A stretch of 64,000 nucleotides of DNA from an uncultured Sphingomonadaceae bacterium (GTDB lineage Bacteria > Pseudomonadota > Alphaproteobacteria > Sphingomonadales > Sphingomonadaceae). Of the stretch, positions 28,362 to 37,104 are shown in pieces (position 1 is the first letter of the stretch; each line of letters begins with the position of its first letter). The position numbers were made by a program, and so were the translations under genes. The notes beneath the pieces were generated by a model, which was given only the letters and a program-made list of their open reading frames with translations, had not been told where the DNA came from and ran no database searches. The stretch spans positions 1,107,501 to 1,171,500 of the forward strand of contig CANMEE010000001.1 of the NCBI GenBank assembly GCA_947496865.1, written 5' to 3'.

Positions 28362-30152
28362 ATGTTGATGTCCACCTATGAAGCAAGGCTCGCCGCTTTG
28401 CGCGAGCAAATGACAAAAGACAGTCTGGATGGCTTTGTCGTGCCGATATGTGACGAGCATATGAGCGAATATGTGGGTGACTATGCCCAACGTCTCGCGT
28501 GGCTTACGGGTTTTGGTGGATCAGCCGGATCAGCGGTTGTGTTGAAGGACAAAGCCGCGATTTTCGTCGACGGGCGCTACACGATCCAAGTGCGCGATCA
28601 GGTGGACGGCAAATTATATGAATATGTCGGTACGGCTGACAAAAGCCTGATCGAATGGTTGGGTGAGAATGCGCCTGAAGCATCGTCCATCGGTTATGAC
28701 GCGTGGCTGCATACGCAGGATTGGGCGAAATCAGCGGCAGCGAAGCTAGCGAAAAATGGCGCCAAACTGGTTGCGGTGAAAAATAATCCCATTGATGCGG
28801 TTTGGGACGACCAGCCAGAGCCGTCATTGGCAAAGCTTGATGTGCAGCCGGACGAATTTGCCGGCAAAAGCGCAAGCGACAAGCGCGCCGATATTGCTGC
28901 ATGGTTGAAAGACGAGGGTCTCGATGCAACCGTCATAGCCGCGCTCGATTCTGTTGCTTGGGCGTTTAACATTCGGGGCAAGGATATTTCCAATACCCCG
29001 GTTCCGCGCGGCTATGCGATTGTCAAAGCAGACGGCAATGCAGAATTATTTGTAGCGCCGGAAAAACTGACTGATGATGTGCGCGTGCATTTGGGCAATG
29101 CTGTCGCGTTGCGGGATTATAGCGAATTTCCTGATGCGCTGGCGGGATATAAAGGTCAGAAAGTCGGCGTTGATCCCGAACGGTCCGTAGCAGCGATATT
29201 CGGACAGCTGGAAGGCGCGGGCGCGCAAATCGTCAAGAAACGCGACCCAACGATCCTCGCCAAAGCGATCAAGAATGAAACCGAAGTCAATGGCCATAAG
29301 GCGGCCCAAGCCCGTGACGGCGCGGCGCTGAGCCAATTTCTCCACTGGTTTTCGCAGGAAGCGCCCAAGGGCGGTCATGATGAACTATCCGTGGCGGCCA
29401 AGCTTGCTGAATTTCGCGGGCAGTCGGACAAGCTGATGGACCTGTCTTTCCGGACTATTTCTGGCGCTGGCCCCAATGGCGCATTGTGCCATTATAGCGT
29501 GAACGAAGAAACCAATCGCAAAATCGAAACCGGCACGCTCTATCTGGTCGATAGCGGCGGGCAATATCGCGATGGCACCACCGATGTGACGCGCACCATG
29601 GCGGTGGGCGAACCCACGGCGGAAATGATCAAGCGCTATACACAGGTTTTGCAGGGCCATATCGCGCTTGCCAAAGCGGTCTTTCCGAAAGGGACCACAG
29701 GCGGGCAGCTCGACATTTTGGCACGGCAATATTTATGGGCCGATGGTGTTGATTATGCCCATGGTACCGGCCACGGCGTCGGCGCTTATCTTTCGGTGCA
29801 TGAAGGCCCACAGCGAATTGCGGCCTTTGGCGGCTTTGGCGAACCGCTTGTTGCCGGTATGATCTGCTCTAACGAACCAGGCTATTACAAGACCGAAGCA
29901 TTTGGCATCCGTATCGAAAATCTGATCCTTGTCGAAGAACGCAATGTGCCGGGCGCAGAACAGGACATGTTGGGTTTTGAGACTTTGACCTTTGCGCCGC
30001 TCGACCGACGGCTGATTGATGTCGCGATGTTGTCCGATAGCCAGCGCCAGTGGGTCGATGACTATCACGCGCAGGTGCTTGATATTGTCGGACCGCAAAT
30101 AGAGGGCGATGCGCTCGATTGGCTCAAGGCGCAAACGGCGGCTCTTTCCTAG
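28362..30152 (+). CDS. M24B aminopeptidase P family Xaa-Pro aminopeptidase
   Basis: A long-form aminopeptidase P of about 597 residues from the ATG at 28362 (28368 is also possible; AAGGAG lies 11 bases before 28362). It removes N-terminal residues before proline. Two creatinase-type N-terminal domains precede the pita-bread catalytic domain. Metal ligands appear in VDSGGQYRDGTTDVTRT (two Asp), HGTGHGVGAYLSVHEGP (His) and NEPGYYKTEAFGIRIEN (Glu), as expected for a dimanganese site. No signal peptide is seen, so it is probably cytoplasmic. Confidence 0.93.
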   Translation: MLMSTYEARLAALREQMTKDSLDGFVVPICDEHMSEYVGDYAQRLAWLTGFGGSAGSAVVLKDKAAIFVDGRYTIQVRDQVDGKLYEYVGTADKSLIEWLGENAPEASSIGYDAWLHTQDWAKSAAAKLAKNGAKLVAVKNNPIDAVWDDQPEPSLAKLDVQPDEFAGKSASDKRADIAAWLKDEGLDATVIAALDSVAWAFNIRGKDISNTPVPRGYAIVKADGNAELFVAPEKLTDDVRVHLGNAVALRDYSEFPDALAGYKGQKVGVDPERSVAAIFGQLEGAGAQIVKKRDPTILAKAIKNETEVNGHKAAQARDGAALSQFLHWFSQEAPKGGHDELSVAAKLAEFRGQSDKLMDLSFRTISGAGPNGALCHYSVNEETNRKIETGTLYLVDSGGQYRDGTTDVTRTMAVGEPTAEMIKRYTQVLQGHIALAKAVFPKGTTGGQLDILARQYLWADGVDYAHGTGHGVGAYLSVHEGPQRIAAFGGFGEPLVAGMICSNEPGYYKTEAFGIRIENLILVEERNVPGAEQDMLGFETLTFAPLDRRLIDVAMLSDSQRQWVDDYHAQVLDIVGPQIEGDALDWLKAQTAALS

Positions 30153-30159
30153 ATTAGAT

Positions 30160-30645
30160 ATGACAAAAGAGATCCAAAATCCACGCGAAGGCTTTCGCCT
30201 GATCACCCCTGTCCGCGTGCGCTATGCCGAGGCGGATATGCAGGGTATTGTATTTAACGCCAACTATCTCGCCTTTGCCGACATTGGCGTGACCGAATAT
30301 TTCCGCGCGCTGGTCGGGGCCCAGGGTAACGAAGATTCGCTGGGCAAATTCATGGAATTATTTGGCGGCGATAACTGGGTGCGCCATGCCGAGGTCGACT
30401 TTCTCGCGCCAGCCAAGGCAGATGATCTTATCGACGTGTGTCTGCGTATCACGCGATTCGGCCGGACCAGCTATTCCGCCATTGCCCATATCGTTCGGGA
30501 CAACACGCTGCTGAACGTCGTGAAACTGACCTATGTGTGGTTTGATCCGGCAACAGAAGAAGTAACGCCGGTCGCGCAAAGCTTTATCGACGCGGTAACG
30601 GCCTTTGAGATTATCGAACCGGAACGGGCTGTGGTGACCGTCTAA
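30160..30645 (+). CDS. acyl-CoA thioesterase, hotdog fold (YbgC-like)
   Basis: A 161-residue hotdog protein. The motif RYAEADMQGIVFNANYLAFAD is the 4-hydroxybenzoyl-CoA thioesterase signature with its catalytic Asp. The start is taken at the ATG at 30160, eight bases after the aminopeptidase stop, instead of an in-frame start inside that gene. It is likely in the same transcript. The acyl substrate is unknown. Confidence 0.87.
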   Translation: MTKEIQNPREGFRLITPVRVRYAEADMQGIVFNANYLAFADIGVTEYFRALVGAQGNEDSLGKFMELFGGDNWVRHAEVDFLAPAKADDLIDVCLRITRFGRTSYSAIAHIVRDNTLLNVVKLTYVWFDPATEEVTPVAQSFIDAVTAFEIIEPERAVVTV

Positions 30646-30652
30646 TTTGCGT

Positions 30653-30790
30653 CTAATCCGGATCGCCGTCTTTTAAATCCTTAGCTTGCGCCTTGCGTCT
30701 GCGCAAATTTGCCCGCAATTGCTCGGTAAGCCGTTCGGCTTTGGCGGCTTCCTTGCGCAGCTTTTCGGACTTTGGTTGTGGCTTGGGCAT
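30653..30790 (-). CDS. small basic hypothetical protein
   Basis: A 45-residue protein from the ATG at 30790 (16 more residues if a start at 30838 is used). It is almost entirely a charged helix rich in Lys, Arg, Glu and Ala (SEKLRKEAAKAERLTEQL), ending in DLKDGDPD. No domain is recognised. It is convergent with the thioesterase gene. Coding status is uncertain, since composition of this kind can also come from non-coding GC-rich sequence. Confidence 0.45.
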   Translation of the reverse strand: MPKPQPKSEKLRKEAAKAERLTEQLRANLRRRKAQAKDLKDGDPD

Positions 30791-30831
30791 GGACAATGCC
30801 TGCCATCGTCCAATCAAAAATGCAACTCCGC

Positions 30832-30860
30832 TTGACAAGTCCTTAACCCTTTCGCCATAG
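30832..30860 (+). promoter_or_regulatory. probable promoter of tRNA-Thr
   Basis: TTGACA at 30832-30837 and CCATAG at 30855-30860 with a 17-base spacer, followed by a GC-rich discriminator (GCGCGGGG), a pattern common for stable-RNA promoters. The tRNA begins about 40 bases later. Confidence 0.5.
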
Positions 30861-30901
30861 GCGCGGGGCTTGGAGCAGATGGCTCCAACAATGAAACTAG
30901 T

Positions 30902-30976
30902 GCTGCTGTAGCTCAGTGGTAGAGCGCGTCATTGGTAATGACGAGGTCGGGAGTTCAATTCTCCCTAGCAGCACCA
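30902..30976 (+). tRNA. tRNA-Thr (anticodon GGT)
   Basis: A complete cloverleaf: acceptor stem GCTGCTG pairing with TAGCAGC (one G-T wobble), D arm GCTC-AGTGGTAG-AGC, anticodon stem CGTCA/TGACG around loop TTGGTAA, and T arm GGGAG-TTCAATT-CTCCC. The anticodon is GGT, reading ACC and ACT. The CCA end is encoded. A recombinase gene begins within 210 bases downstream, so the 3' end of this gene is a plausible old integration site. Confidence 0.97.
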
Positions 30977-31027
30977 TTTCTTTCCCCGATTTCAGACATC
31001 TCCAGCGACAGAAATGGATCGTCCATT

Positions 31028-31101
31028 TAATCGCTAAATTTCGGTAACTTAGCTCGTTCCGGTTGGGTGGACTTCGTCCCAGAGACCATTTGTCGCTGGC
31101 C
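31028..31101 (+). repeat. copy A of a two-block repeat flanking the 31-58 kb region
   Basis: Two blocks of this stretch recur at 58100-58173 with identical spacing and in the same direction: CTAAATTTC...TTAGCTCG (25 of 29 positions alike) and GAGACCA.TTGTC...GGC (15 of 20), with an unconserved middle. It lies between tRNA-Thr and the recombinase gene. On the minus strand both copies read with shared residues (A-x-D-x-W-S and E-L-x-x-x-N-L-x-I), as if both were relics of coding sequence. Confidence 0.6.
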
Positions 31102-31184
31102 ATATGTCTACATATAGCCGGATTATCTCGATGCCCCGAAACGCGGATCCCAGATGCACTATTAAGATTTGAGTGATTTTGACC

Positions 31185-32804
31185 TTACTCGAACCCGAAC
31201 AAGGTCCGTTGGCCTTCCCAATCTAGGGGAATTTTTCCGGCGCGCAGAAAGCGCCTTCCGGTCAGGTCAACAGGCTGGGAACCTTGGACGATGGCTTTGA
31301 TAATATCAGGTGCGAGGAAGCTTAGCCTGGCAAGCTTCTTAAGATGCCGCTGAGAATAATCTGATACTAGTGGCGATGCTACCCCATCAATCAGATAGTC
31401 TCGTGCCGCAAACGCATTTGCGATCAGCCTCAACAGCACTGGATCGGGTTCGTGCTTTGCAGGACCATTGTCCGGCGCGACAGCCAGACGCAGCTCAGAT
31501 CCCTTGCTAACCAGTTTGGCATCAACAGAGATAACGATAGGATCTTGGTGTTCTTCAAGGTTCAGGTTGATCTTTACAGCCTGGGCCTCAACCTGAACTT
31601 TCGTATGGCACCTAAGAAGGAACTTTCGTTGTTCAATAGCGCTCGTGGATGAAAGTGTTTTGGCAGTTTGCCGATATTGATCAATCATGCCTTCGTTCAG
31701 CGGTTCATCTTCTGAATCCAAGATCAGACCATGCGATAGGTGGTTAGCAATGGCTTCAATAACGATCTGTTCCAGATCGCCTGCAGGCAGGTGCCACGCA
31801 GATGTCTTGTCCTCCAACGGTTTTAGGCGTGTGGAATAGTATCGATAAGTTCGCGATTGTTTCTTTGACTGGGTTGGGGACATGGGCCTGCCATCCGGAT
31901 CGGTAATTATTCCCGTCAGTAGGCTGGGGTTGCGACTTCTCTTCCCCAGTGTTTTGTCTCGGCGATTGTGGGAAAAGATGGCTTGCACCTGATCAAACCG
32001 TTCCTGTGATATTATGGGATCATGTTCTCCATCATATAATTCCCCCCGATGACGGATCTTGCTAACGTAAATTGGATTTTGAAGCATTAGCGTCAAAGCG
32101 CCAGTTCTAATGTGAACGCCACCCAGAACACGTCCACTAGACATGGTTCGCTTTCGAGTGCGAAAATCTCGGGCTGCCAGATCATCCACCAGCTTGGGAA
32201 CAGATTTAAGCGCAATGTAGCGATCAAATATGTAACGGACCGATTCTACCTCTGATGGCTCAAACAGTAATTTACGTTCTTCTACCCTGTAACCGAGCGG
32301 CACCGGTCCACCCATCCACATACCCTTCTTCTTCGACGCTGCAACTTTGTCACGGATGCGCTCTCCAGTGACTTCACGTTCGAATTGGGCGAAGGACAAA
32401 AGCACATTTAGAGTTAGTCGTCCCATACTGTTTGTTGTGTTGAAAGACTGCGTAACACTGACAAAGCTGGCCTCGTTCTCATCCAATATCTCGACAATCT
32501 TGGCAAAGTCAGCGAGGCTGCGGGTTAAGCGATCGACCTTGTACACAACTATGATGTCAACCTGTCCGGCTTTCACATCATCTAGCAGCTGGACGAGGGC
32601 AGGGCGCTTCATACTTCCGCCTGACCAACCTCCATCGTCATAAAGCTCAGGAACAGCTTCCCAGCCTTCAATGGCTTGGCTCAATGTATAAGCAGCGCAC
32701 GCCTCGCGCTGCGCATCGAGACTATTGAAATCTTGCTCCAGACCGTCTTCAGTGGATTTGCGGGTGTAGATAGCACAGCGCTTGCGTTTGGCGCGCTCAA
32801 CCAT
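31185..32804 (-). CDS. large serine recombinase
   Basis: A 539-residue site-specific recombinase. The resolvase catalytic domain covers about residues 8-155, with the nucleophilic Ser at about 17 in AIYTRKSTEDG and the Arg-bearing VYKVDRLTRSLADF. A Recombinase domain (about 180-290) and a zinc-ribbon-like/coiled C-terminal part follow. I take ATG at 32804, preceded by GAAGG; it overlaps the DUF2924 stop by eight bases. A GTG at 32831 is less likely. It is last in a three-gene operon with DUF3489 and DUF2924 genes and lies next to tRNA-Thr, as expected for an integrating element. The site it acts on is unknown. Confidence 0.92.
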   Translation of the reverse strand: MVERAKRKRCAIYTRKSTEDGLEQDFNSLDAQREACAAYTLSQAIEGWEAVPELYDDGGWSGGSMKRPALVQLLDDVKAGQVDIIVVYKVDRLTRSLADFAKIVEILDENEASFVSVTQSFNTTNSMGRLTLNVLLSFAQFEREVTGERIRDKVAASKKKGMWMGGPVPLGYRVEERKLLFEPSEVESVRYIFDRYIALKSVPKLVDDLAARDFRTRKRTMSSGRVLGGVHIRTGALTLMLQNPIYVSKIRHRGELYDGEHDPIISQERFDQVQAIFSHNRRDKTLGKRSRNPSLLTGIITDPDGRPMSPTQSKKQSRTYRYYSTRLKPLEDKTSAWHLPAGDLEQIVIEAIANHLSHGLILDSEDEPLNEGMIDQYRQTAKTLSSTSAIEQRKFLLRCHTKVQVEAQAVKINLNLEEHQDPIVISVDAKLVSKGSELRLAVAPDNGPAKHEPDPVLLRLIANAFAARDYLIDGVASPLVSDYSQRHLKKLARLSFLAPDIIKAIVQGSQPVDLTGRRFLRAGKIPLDWEGQRTLFGFE

Positions 32805-33255
32805 TGGCGAATACCTTCGGCTTATATCCACTTCGTTTTTTCAATCCGAAGAAGCGAGGACCCGACCAATGCGCGCCGGTTATCTCGCGGGCAATGTGAC
32901 TGAGGCTTGCATAGTGACGGCCTTCAAACTCAAAGCCATCATCACACACGAGCACATGGTAGCTTTTGCTATTCCATGATCTGACTAGTCTTGTCCCAGT
33001 CTTGAGTGATATCGCATGCATGTGACCAGCTTTACCGGTTTGTTCGACGCGCTTGCGAAGCTGCCCAATCTCTCGCTTTGTGGCGCTCGTCAGGCTGCCA
33101 TGCATGCGCTCCTGTAATCGGTTGGCGATCCCGCGCCGAAGCAGGTCCGGCCCTATATCAGGCGCGGGTGACTTGAACGTATCCCGCCATGCAGAGCGCA
33201 ACTGGGCAGGGGGCATGGTCATGAGTTCCGATAACCGTTTGTCCTGGGCGGTCAT
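32797..33255 (-). CDS. DUF2924 domain protein
   Basis: A 152-residue protein of the DUF2924 family, typically encoded between a DUF3489 gene and a large serine recombinase. The motif LVRSWNSKSYHVLVCDDGFEFEGRHYASLSHIAREITGAHWSGPRFFGL is broken up here as: RxWxxxxYxV near residue 92, then FEFEGRHYASLS and ITGAHWSGPRFFGL. This C-terminal region looks like a compact DNA-associated domain. Function is not known; a role helping the recombinase is an inference from strict co-occurrence. It overlaps both neighbours. Confidence 0.88.
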   Translation of the reverse strand: MTAQDKRLSELMTMPPAQLRSAWRDTFKSPAPDIGPDLLRRGIANRLQERMHGSLTSATKREIGQLRKRVEQTGKAGHMHAISLKTGTRLVRSWNSKSYHVLVCDDGFEFEGRHYASLSHIAREITGAHWSGPRFFGLKKRSGYKPKVFANG

Positions 33256-33500
33256 GCTGCACCTTTCTCATCTTTATCGATTGGACCTTGTGTGATGCGA
33301 TAAGCTGTCTCGTCATCGCCGCGTTCTTCGCGAGTGAGCACATAGTCCTTCTTGCGCAAGCCAGTCAGAAGAGCGCGGATGCTATGTTGCTGCCAGTTCG
33401 TTGCTTCGCATATCTCAGCGAGAGTGGCGCCTTTCGTTCGCGATAGCAGAGCGATGACTTTCGTGGATTTGGTTTGCGGTTTTGATTTTGTTGATGACAT
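33252..33500 (-). CDS. DUF3489 domain protein (winged-helix-like)
   Basis: An 82-residue protein with a Lys-rich N-terminus and a helix-turn-helix-like core (ATLAEICEATNWQQHSIRAL). This is the signature of DUF3489, whose fold suggests DNA binding. It is the first gene of the DUF3489-DUF2924-recombinase operon and overlaps the next by four bases (ATGA). It may regulate the element or act as a directionality factor; neither is shown. Confidence 0.88.
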   Translation of the reverse strand: MSSTKSKPQTKSTKVIALLSRTKGATLAEICEATNWQQHSIRALLTGLRKKDYVLTREERGDDETAYRITQGPIDKDEKGAA

Positions 33501-33614
33501 TTTGAGGTCCCCAGCATGGCGCTGGACGATCCAGCGCTTCCACTGACCCGAGCCGCGGATCGCTTAATGCAGCGGGCGGCCTGTCGCAGGCAATCGTCTG
33601 CGACACGAACAACA

Positions 33615-33923
33615 ATGCTCGAACAAAAACCGAAGTCCAGTCGTTTATCTGCATATTTGAGAAAGCTGCATGTGGACTTCTTGGCAAAGTCGAGCATGGG
33701 TTGGGGCATGGTAAGCGACGACGAAATTGATCCAACCAAAGTGCGCACGGGATTGTTCGCGCTAATAACTGCGAGGCTGGAAGATGCACATGAATTTGCC
33801 GTCAAAGGGCAGTCAGCAAAAACGGACAATGATCAGATTGCTAGTTTCGTCAGTGACATCAGATCGAATTTGGACGAAATCCATATTCACCTTGATGCAA
33901 TTGAACTGATCAAAAACCTGTAA
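33615..33923 (+). CDS. hypothetical protein
   Basis: A 102-residue reading frame from the ATG at 33615, divergent from the recombinase module. The N-terminal part is basic, the C-terminal half is acidic and helical (SDIRSNLDEIHIHLDAIELIKNL). No domain is recognised and no clear ribosome-binding site precedes it. An overlapping frame on the other strand looks less protein-like. A palindromic repeat begins eight bases after its stop. Confidence 0.5.
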   Translation: MLEQKPKSSRLSAYLRKLHVDFLAKSSMGWGMVSDDEIDPTKVRTGLFALITARLEDAHEFAVKGQSAKTDNDQIASFVSDIRSNLDEIHIHLDAIELIKNL

Positions 33924-33930
33924 CATCCAA

Positions 33931-33956
33931 TGTCCGCTTTATCCCGAAAGCGGACA
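33931..33956. repeat. dispersed palindromic repeat, copy 1
   Basis: TGTCCGCTTT, loop ATCCCG, AAAGCGGACA: a perfect 10-bp stem with a six-base loop. The same arms recur, more or less degraded, at several intergenic places between 33.9 and 54.8 kb. A near copy with the same loop sits 378 bases downstream. Confidence 0.8.
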
Positions 33957-33999
33957 CTACAAGATAGTGCCATTTGCTGTTTGCTGGTATGTGCGCTTT

Positions 34000-34299
34000 A
34001 TGAAGGTCACTGTCGTAGAAGTTTATATAGATAAATCTGGAAAGCGTAGAGACAGAGTATGTCTCCGTAAAGATGGCTACTTTCAAATAGGATTAGAACA
34101 TAAAACTGAAGAAGATGGAGATTATCTGCCTTACTGGCGAAACGAACATCCTCCTTCTGGTCTATTCGCTTCACGCACCGACGCCATAGAGGCAGTCCAA
34201 TCCGCTTTGATAAATTCAAAACGACTAGACAATCTTGAGCCTATAGAAATAGACCTCAGTGTCGGCCCCTGGCCGGCCCCCGAGCACCAGCAAAGCTAG
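34000..34299 (+). CDS. hypothetical protein between two palindromic repeats
   Basis: A 99-residue frame from the ATG at 34000 (an upstream start at 33967 is possible). The N-terminal half contains VTVVEVYIDKSGKRRD and a later YLPYWRNEHPPSG stretch. No family is recognised. It is AT-richer than its neighbours and is bracketed by two like-oriented copies of the palindromic repeat, suggesting acquisition as a small cassette. Confidence 0.5.
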   Translation: MKVTVVEVYIDKSGKRRDRVCLRKDGYFQIGLEHKTEEDGDYLPYWRNEHPPSGLFASRTDAIEAVQSALINSKRLDNLEPIEIDLSVGPWPAPEHQQS

Positions 34300-34308
34300 G
34301 AAGACCAC

Positions 34309-34333
34309 TGTCCGTTATATCCCGAAAGCGGAC
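34309..34333. repeat. dispersed palindromic repeat, copy 2
   Basis: TGTCCGTTATATCCCG followed by AAAGCGGAC. It shares its loop and right arm with the copy at 33931, with a partly decayed left arm. The identical loop shows it has the same orientation, so the two copies flank the small gene at 34000-34299 as direct repeats. Confidence 0.75.
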
Positions 34334-34367
34334 GCTAGCGGACTGACGCTTTGTCCCAAAAAGCAAA

Positions 34368-34397
34368 GAGGCGACCGGTTCCCCAACCAGCCGCCTC
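34368..34397 (-). terminator. intrinsic terminator of the TonB-dependent receptor gene
   Basis: On the minus strand: stem GAGGCGGCTGGTT, loop GGGG, AACCGGTCGCCTC, then TTTGCTTTTT. Eleven of thirteen stem positions pair. It lies 40 bases after the receptor stop. Confidence 0.85.
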
Positions 34398-34436
34398 AGT
34401 TGATCCAACGAGAGAGAAGGATCAAAACTTGCTATT

Positions 34437-37019
34437 CTAGAATTTGCCGCGAAGCGTTAGGCCAAACATCCGTGGTTCCTGAACGAATGCAGACCGTGAA
34501 CCGGACCGCAGCACAGTGTTAAAGGTAACACCGCGAGTGATTTCGTTGGTCAGGTTCGTTACCCAGGCTTCGATGCCCCATGCGTCGTTAATGTCGCCGA
34601 TACCGGCACGCATGTTGATCTTGATATTGCTGTCTTGAATATCAAACGGGTTCAACGCTGTTGCAGCCGCTGCGGCTTGAACGCTTCCAGCTGCAGTAAT
34701 TTGCGCAGCATTTGGAACCAAGCTCGCTTGGGTTGAGGTGCGGCGATCGCTTTCCATACGGAGCTGGGCGTTCACAAAGAACTTCAGGCTGCTGCCCAAA
34801 TCACGATCATAGGTTGCACCCATGATCCCAACCCATTTCGGTGCATTGGTTAGCGAGTTACCGCATAGGTTGATAACATTCGGAGATGTCAGACTACCTG
34901 CACAGTTGTTAGGATATCTGGCATCTGTGTATGTAAGCCCGCCATTGATGGTGAAATTGTCGTCTGGACGGATAACTGTCTCAAGTTCAACACCAGTCGA
35001 TTTGGCAACTGGTACGTTAAACGTCGTAAACTGCGCACCGGTAAATTCCAGAACTTGGAAGTTGGTGAATTCCTCGTGGAAACCAGCAACATTCAAAGTT
35101 ACCGCATTATCGAGGAATTTGGCTTTCAGGCCGACTTCATAGGCATCCACTTCCTCGGAAGCAAAACGCGGATCAGCACCGCCTGCTGCAGCAGTGGAGT
35201 CAAGGTTGAAACCACCTGATTTATAGCCATGAGTGAAGCTGGCATAAACCGTAATCGGCGATGCAAACTCATAGGATACCTTACCCGTATAGATCAACTC
35301 TTCATCGCTAAACGTGGTGTCGAACGGACGCGGCAGCGGGAACGGGTTGGCATCAGATCCGATCGCCGGGGCCGTAAAGGCAAAGCAACCTAATCCGAAA
35401 ATATTGTTGATCAGAGGAGCCGGAACATTTCCTGCTCCGATCTGACCCAAGGTTGCCGGGCACAGATTGTTGTTGATAAATGGCTGGCTAAAGGATCCAT
35501 CTTTGCTTTCGTCAGAATAGCGCAGACCAACAGTCAGTTTCAAACCTTGCGCTACTTCCAGTGTGTTGTGGGTAAAGACGGACCAGCTTTTCGAATTTTG
35601 TGTGTAGCGATTTGCCGTACGCACTGTCGCAGGATCAACACCTGTCAGTGTTTGAAGCGGTGTTGCGCCCAAGAATATCGGGCTCGCCGGGTTAAGCGTT
35701 GCACCGCCAGTTCCTGCACCCAGCAATGCCCCGACCAGACGATCATAATCGGTGCCCAGCCCAAAATTCGCTGTCTGACTGATATCTTCATCGGAATAAT
35801 ATCCGCCGACCAACCAATTTAGCGCTCCGTCAAAGGCTTCGCCTTGAACGCGCAATTCATGGGTCATGGTGTTAATTTCCGTGCCACCGCCCGCGCCGAC
35901 GTCAGGTAAGACATTGAATATATCTAGACCGGAGAAATCGGAATCATAAGCATTTCGTGCCTCAAATTCCCGATAGGAACCAATGTAGATAATATCAGCA
36001 TTGTCTCCCAATGGGACTTCCACTTCTCCTGTTATGCCCCACTGGCTTATTTTGCTGTCGGATGGGAAGCTCTCTGTAGATAGCCTGTCATCAAGCGCAC
36101 GTTGTACATTTACGGTATCAAATGGGGTGGTCGCTGCGTTAACGCCCGCTTGTCCGCCGCGCAGTCCAAGTCCTACAGCAGCAAAAAGGCCAGAGGTTTC
36201 AACGCCGGAACGCAGAACTTCGACTGCGCTGCAACAACTTGCTGTGCTCTGCGAATAATCGCCGATCAACCGTGCCGTGATTCCGCTTTCGCTTTCAAAA
36301 CCAAGCTGCCCACGAACGAGATATTGATCGGTTTCGTTGGATTCTGCAATCTTGTTGCCCGTGCTGTCCACGACGTCAACAAAGCCATCGCGTTGGCGGT
36401 ATGCACCGGTTAGACGGAAGGCTAGCGTGTCTTCAATGATCGGCGCGTTAATTGCGCCCTGCACACTGATATGATCAAAATTGCCATAGGTTGCATTCAC
36501 AAAGCCGCCAAACTCATCAAGGTCAGGCCGTTTATTAGTGATATTTAATGCACCAGCTGAGGTGTTACGACCAAACAAAGTTCCCTGAGGACCGCGCAGC
36601 ACTTCAACCCGCTCGACGTCAACAAACTCGCCAAGCGCGACGCCGGGGCGAGATTGATATGCACCGTCTACGAAAATGCCCACCGCCGATTCAAAACCGA
36701 TGTTGTTAGATGTTGTGCCGACGCCTCTTATGCGAAGAACGACCGTGCCGGATGCGGTTTGTGCATTGGAAGTTGAGAAGCTTGGCGAAACGCTGCCGAT
36801 ATTCTGGACGTTTACAACGCCCTGCTGTTCGAGCTGAACTGGGCTAACTGCGGTCACAGCAATAGGAATGTCCTGGACATCTTGTGCGCGGCGGGTGGCG
36901 GTCACGATGATGACATTGTCATCAACAGTTTCTGCCCCATCCTGGTCTTGCGCATATGCAGGCGCGGTTATCGCTGTGCTGCACATGGCGGCCATAAGTA
37001 TCTTGTTAAATGTCTTCAT
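34437..37019 (-). CDS. TonB-dependent outer-membrane receptor
   Basis: An 860-residue outer-membrane transporter. The signal peptide ends at AYAQ (about residue 24). A TonB-box-like segment (VIIVTATRRAQ) is followed by the plug domain (about 50-160), with VERVEVLRGPQGTLFGRNTSAGALNI as its conserved core in part. The rest is the beta-barrel, ending with a terminal aromatic Phe (LTLRGKF). The start at 37019 has GGGAG eight bases upstream. It follows the tetR gene on the same strand. Neighbouring acyl-CoA dehydrogenases and esterases suggest a lipid-like or ester substrate, but this is inferred. Confidence 0.95.
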   Translation of the reverse strand: MKTFNKILMAAMCSTAITAPAYAQDQDGAETVDDNVIIVTATRRAQDVQDIPIAVTAVSPVQLEQQGVVNVQNIGSVSPSFSTSNAQTASGTVVLRIRGVGTTSNNIGFESAVGIFVDGAYQSRPGVALGEFVDVERVEVLRGPQGTLFGRNTSAGALNITNKRPDLDEFGGFVNATYGNFDHISVQGAINAPIIEDTLAFRLTGAYRQRDGFVDVVDSTGNKIAESNETDQYLVRGQLGFESESGITARLIGDYSQSTASCCSAVEVLRSGVETSGLFAAVGLGLRGGQAGVNAATTPFDTVNVQRALDDRLSTESFPSDSKISQWGITGEVEVPLGDNADIIYIGSYREFEARNAYDSDFSGLDIFNVLPDVGAGGGTEINTMTHELRVQGEAFDGALNWLVGGYYSDEDISQTANFGLGTDYDRLVGALLGAGTGGATLNPASPIFLGATPLQTLTGVDPATVRTANRYTQNSKSWSVFTHNTLEVAQGLKLTVGLRYSDESKDGSFSQPFINNNLCPATLGQIGAGNVPAPLINNIFGLGCFAFTAPAIGSDANPFPLPRPFDTTFSDEELIYTGKVSYEFASPITVYASFTHGYKSGGFNLDSTAAAGGADPRFASEEVDAYEVGLKAKFLDNAVTLNVAGFHEEFTNFQVLEFTGAQFTTFNVPVAKSTGVELETVIRPDDNFTINGGLTYTDARYPNNCAGSLTSPNVINLCGNSLTNAPKWVGIMGATYDRDLGSSLKFFVNAQLRMESDRRTSTQASLVPNAAQITAAGSVQAAAAATALNPFDIQDSNIKINMRAGIGDINDAWGIEAWVTNLTNEITRGVTFNTVLRSGSRSAFVQEPRMFGLTLRGKF

Positions 37020-37104
37020 AGTTGTTCTCCCTGACGATATTTCCAAATTTTTTTGGTAATTTTTAAGAAAAAATAGTGATTTTATTCGCGCTGCCGCGAT
37101 GGCT

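Noticed and set aside
30897..31103. 68-residue minus-strand frame across the tRNA-Thr
   Set aside because: Most of it is the antisense of the tRNA; it is an artefact often seen at tRNA genes. Only its first part, inside repeat copy A, may be a coding relic.
33365..33829. 154-residue minus-strand frame across the DUF3489 start
   Set aside because: It overlaps a well-supported gene in another frame and is Ser/Arg-rich shadow sequence.
34368..34397. GAGGCG...CGCCTC hairpin as a member of the dispersed repeat family
   Set aside because: Its arms differ from the GTCCGC arms and it is followed by a T run on the minus strand; it is the terminator of the TonB receptor gene.
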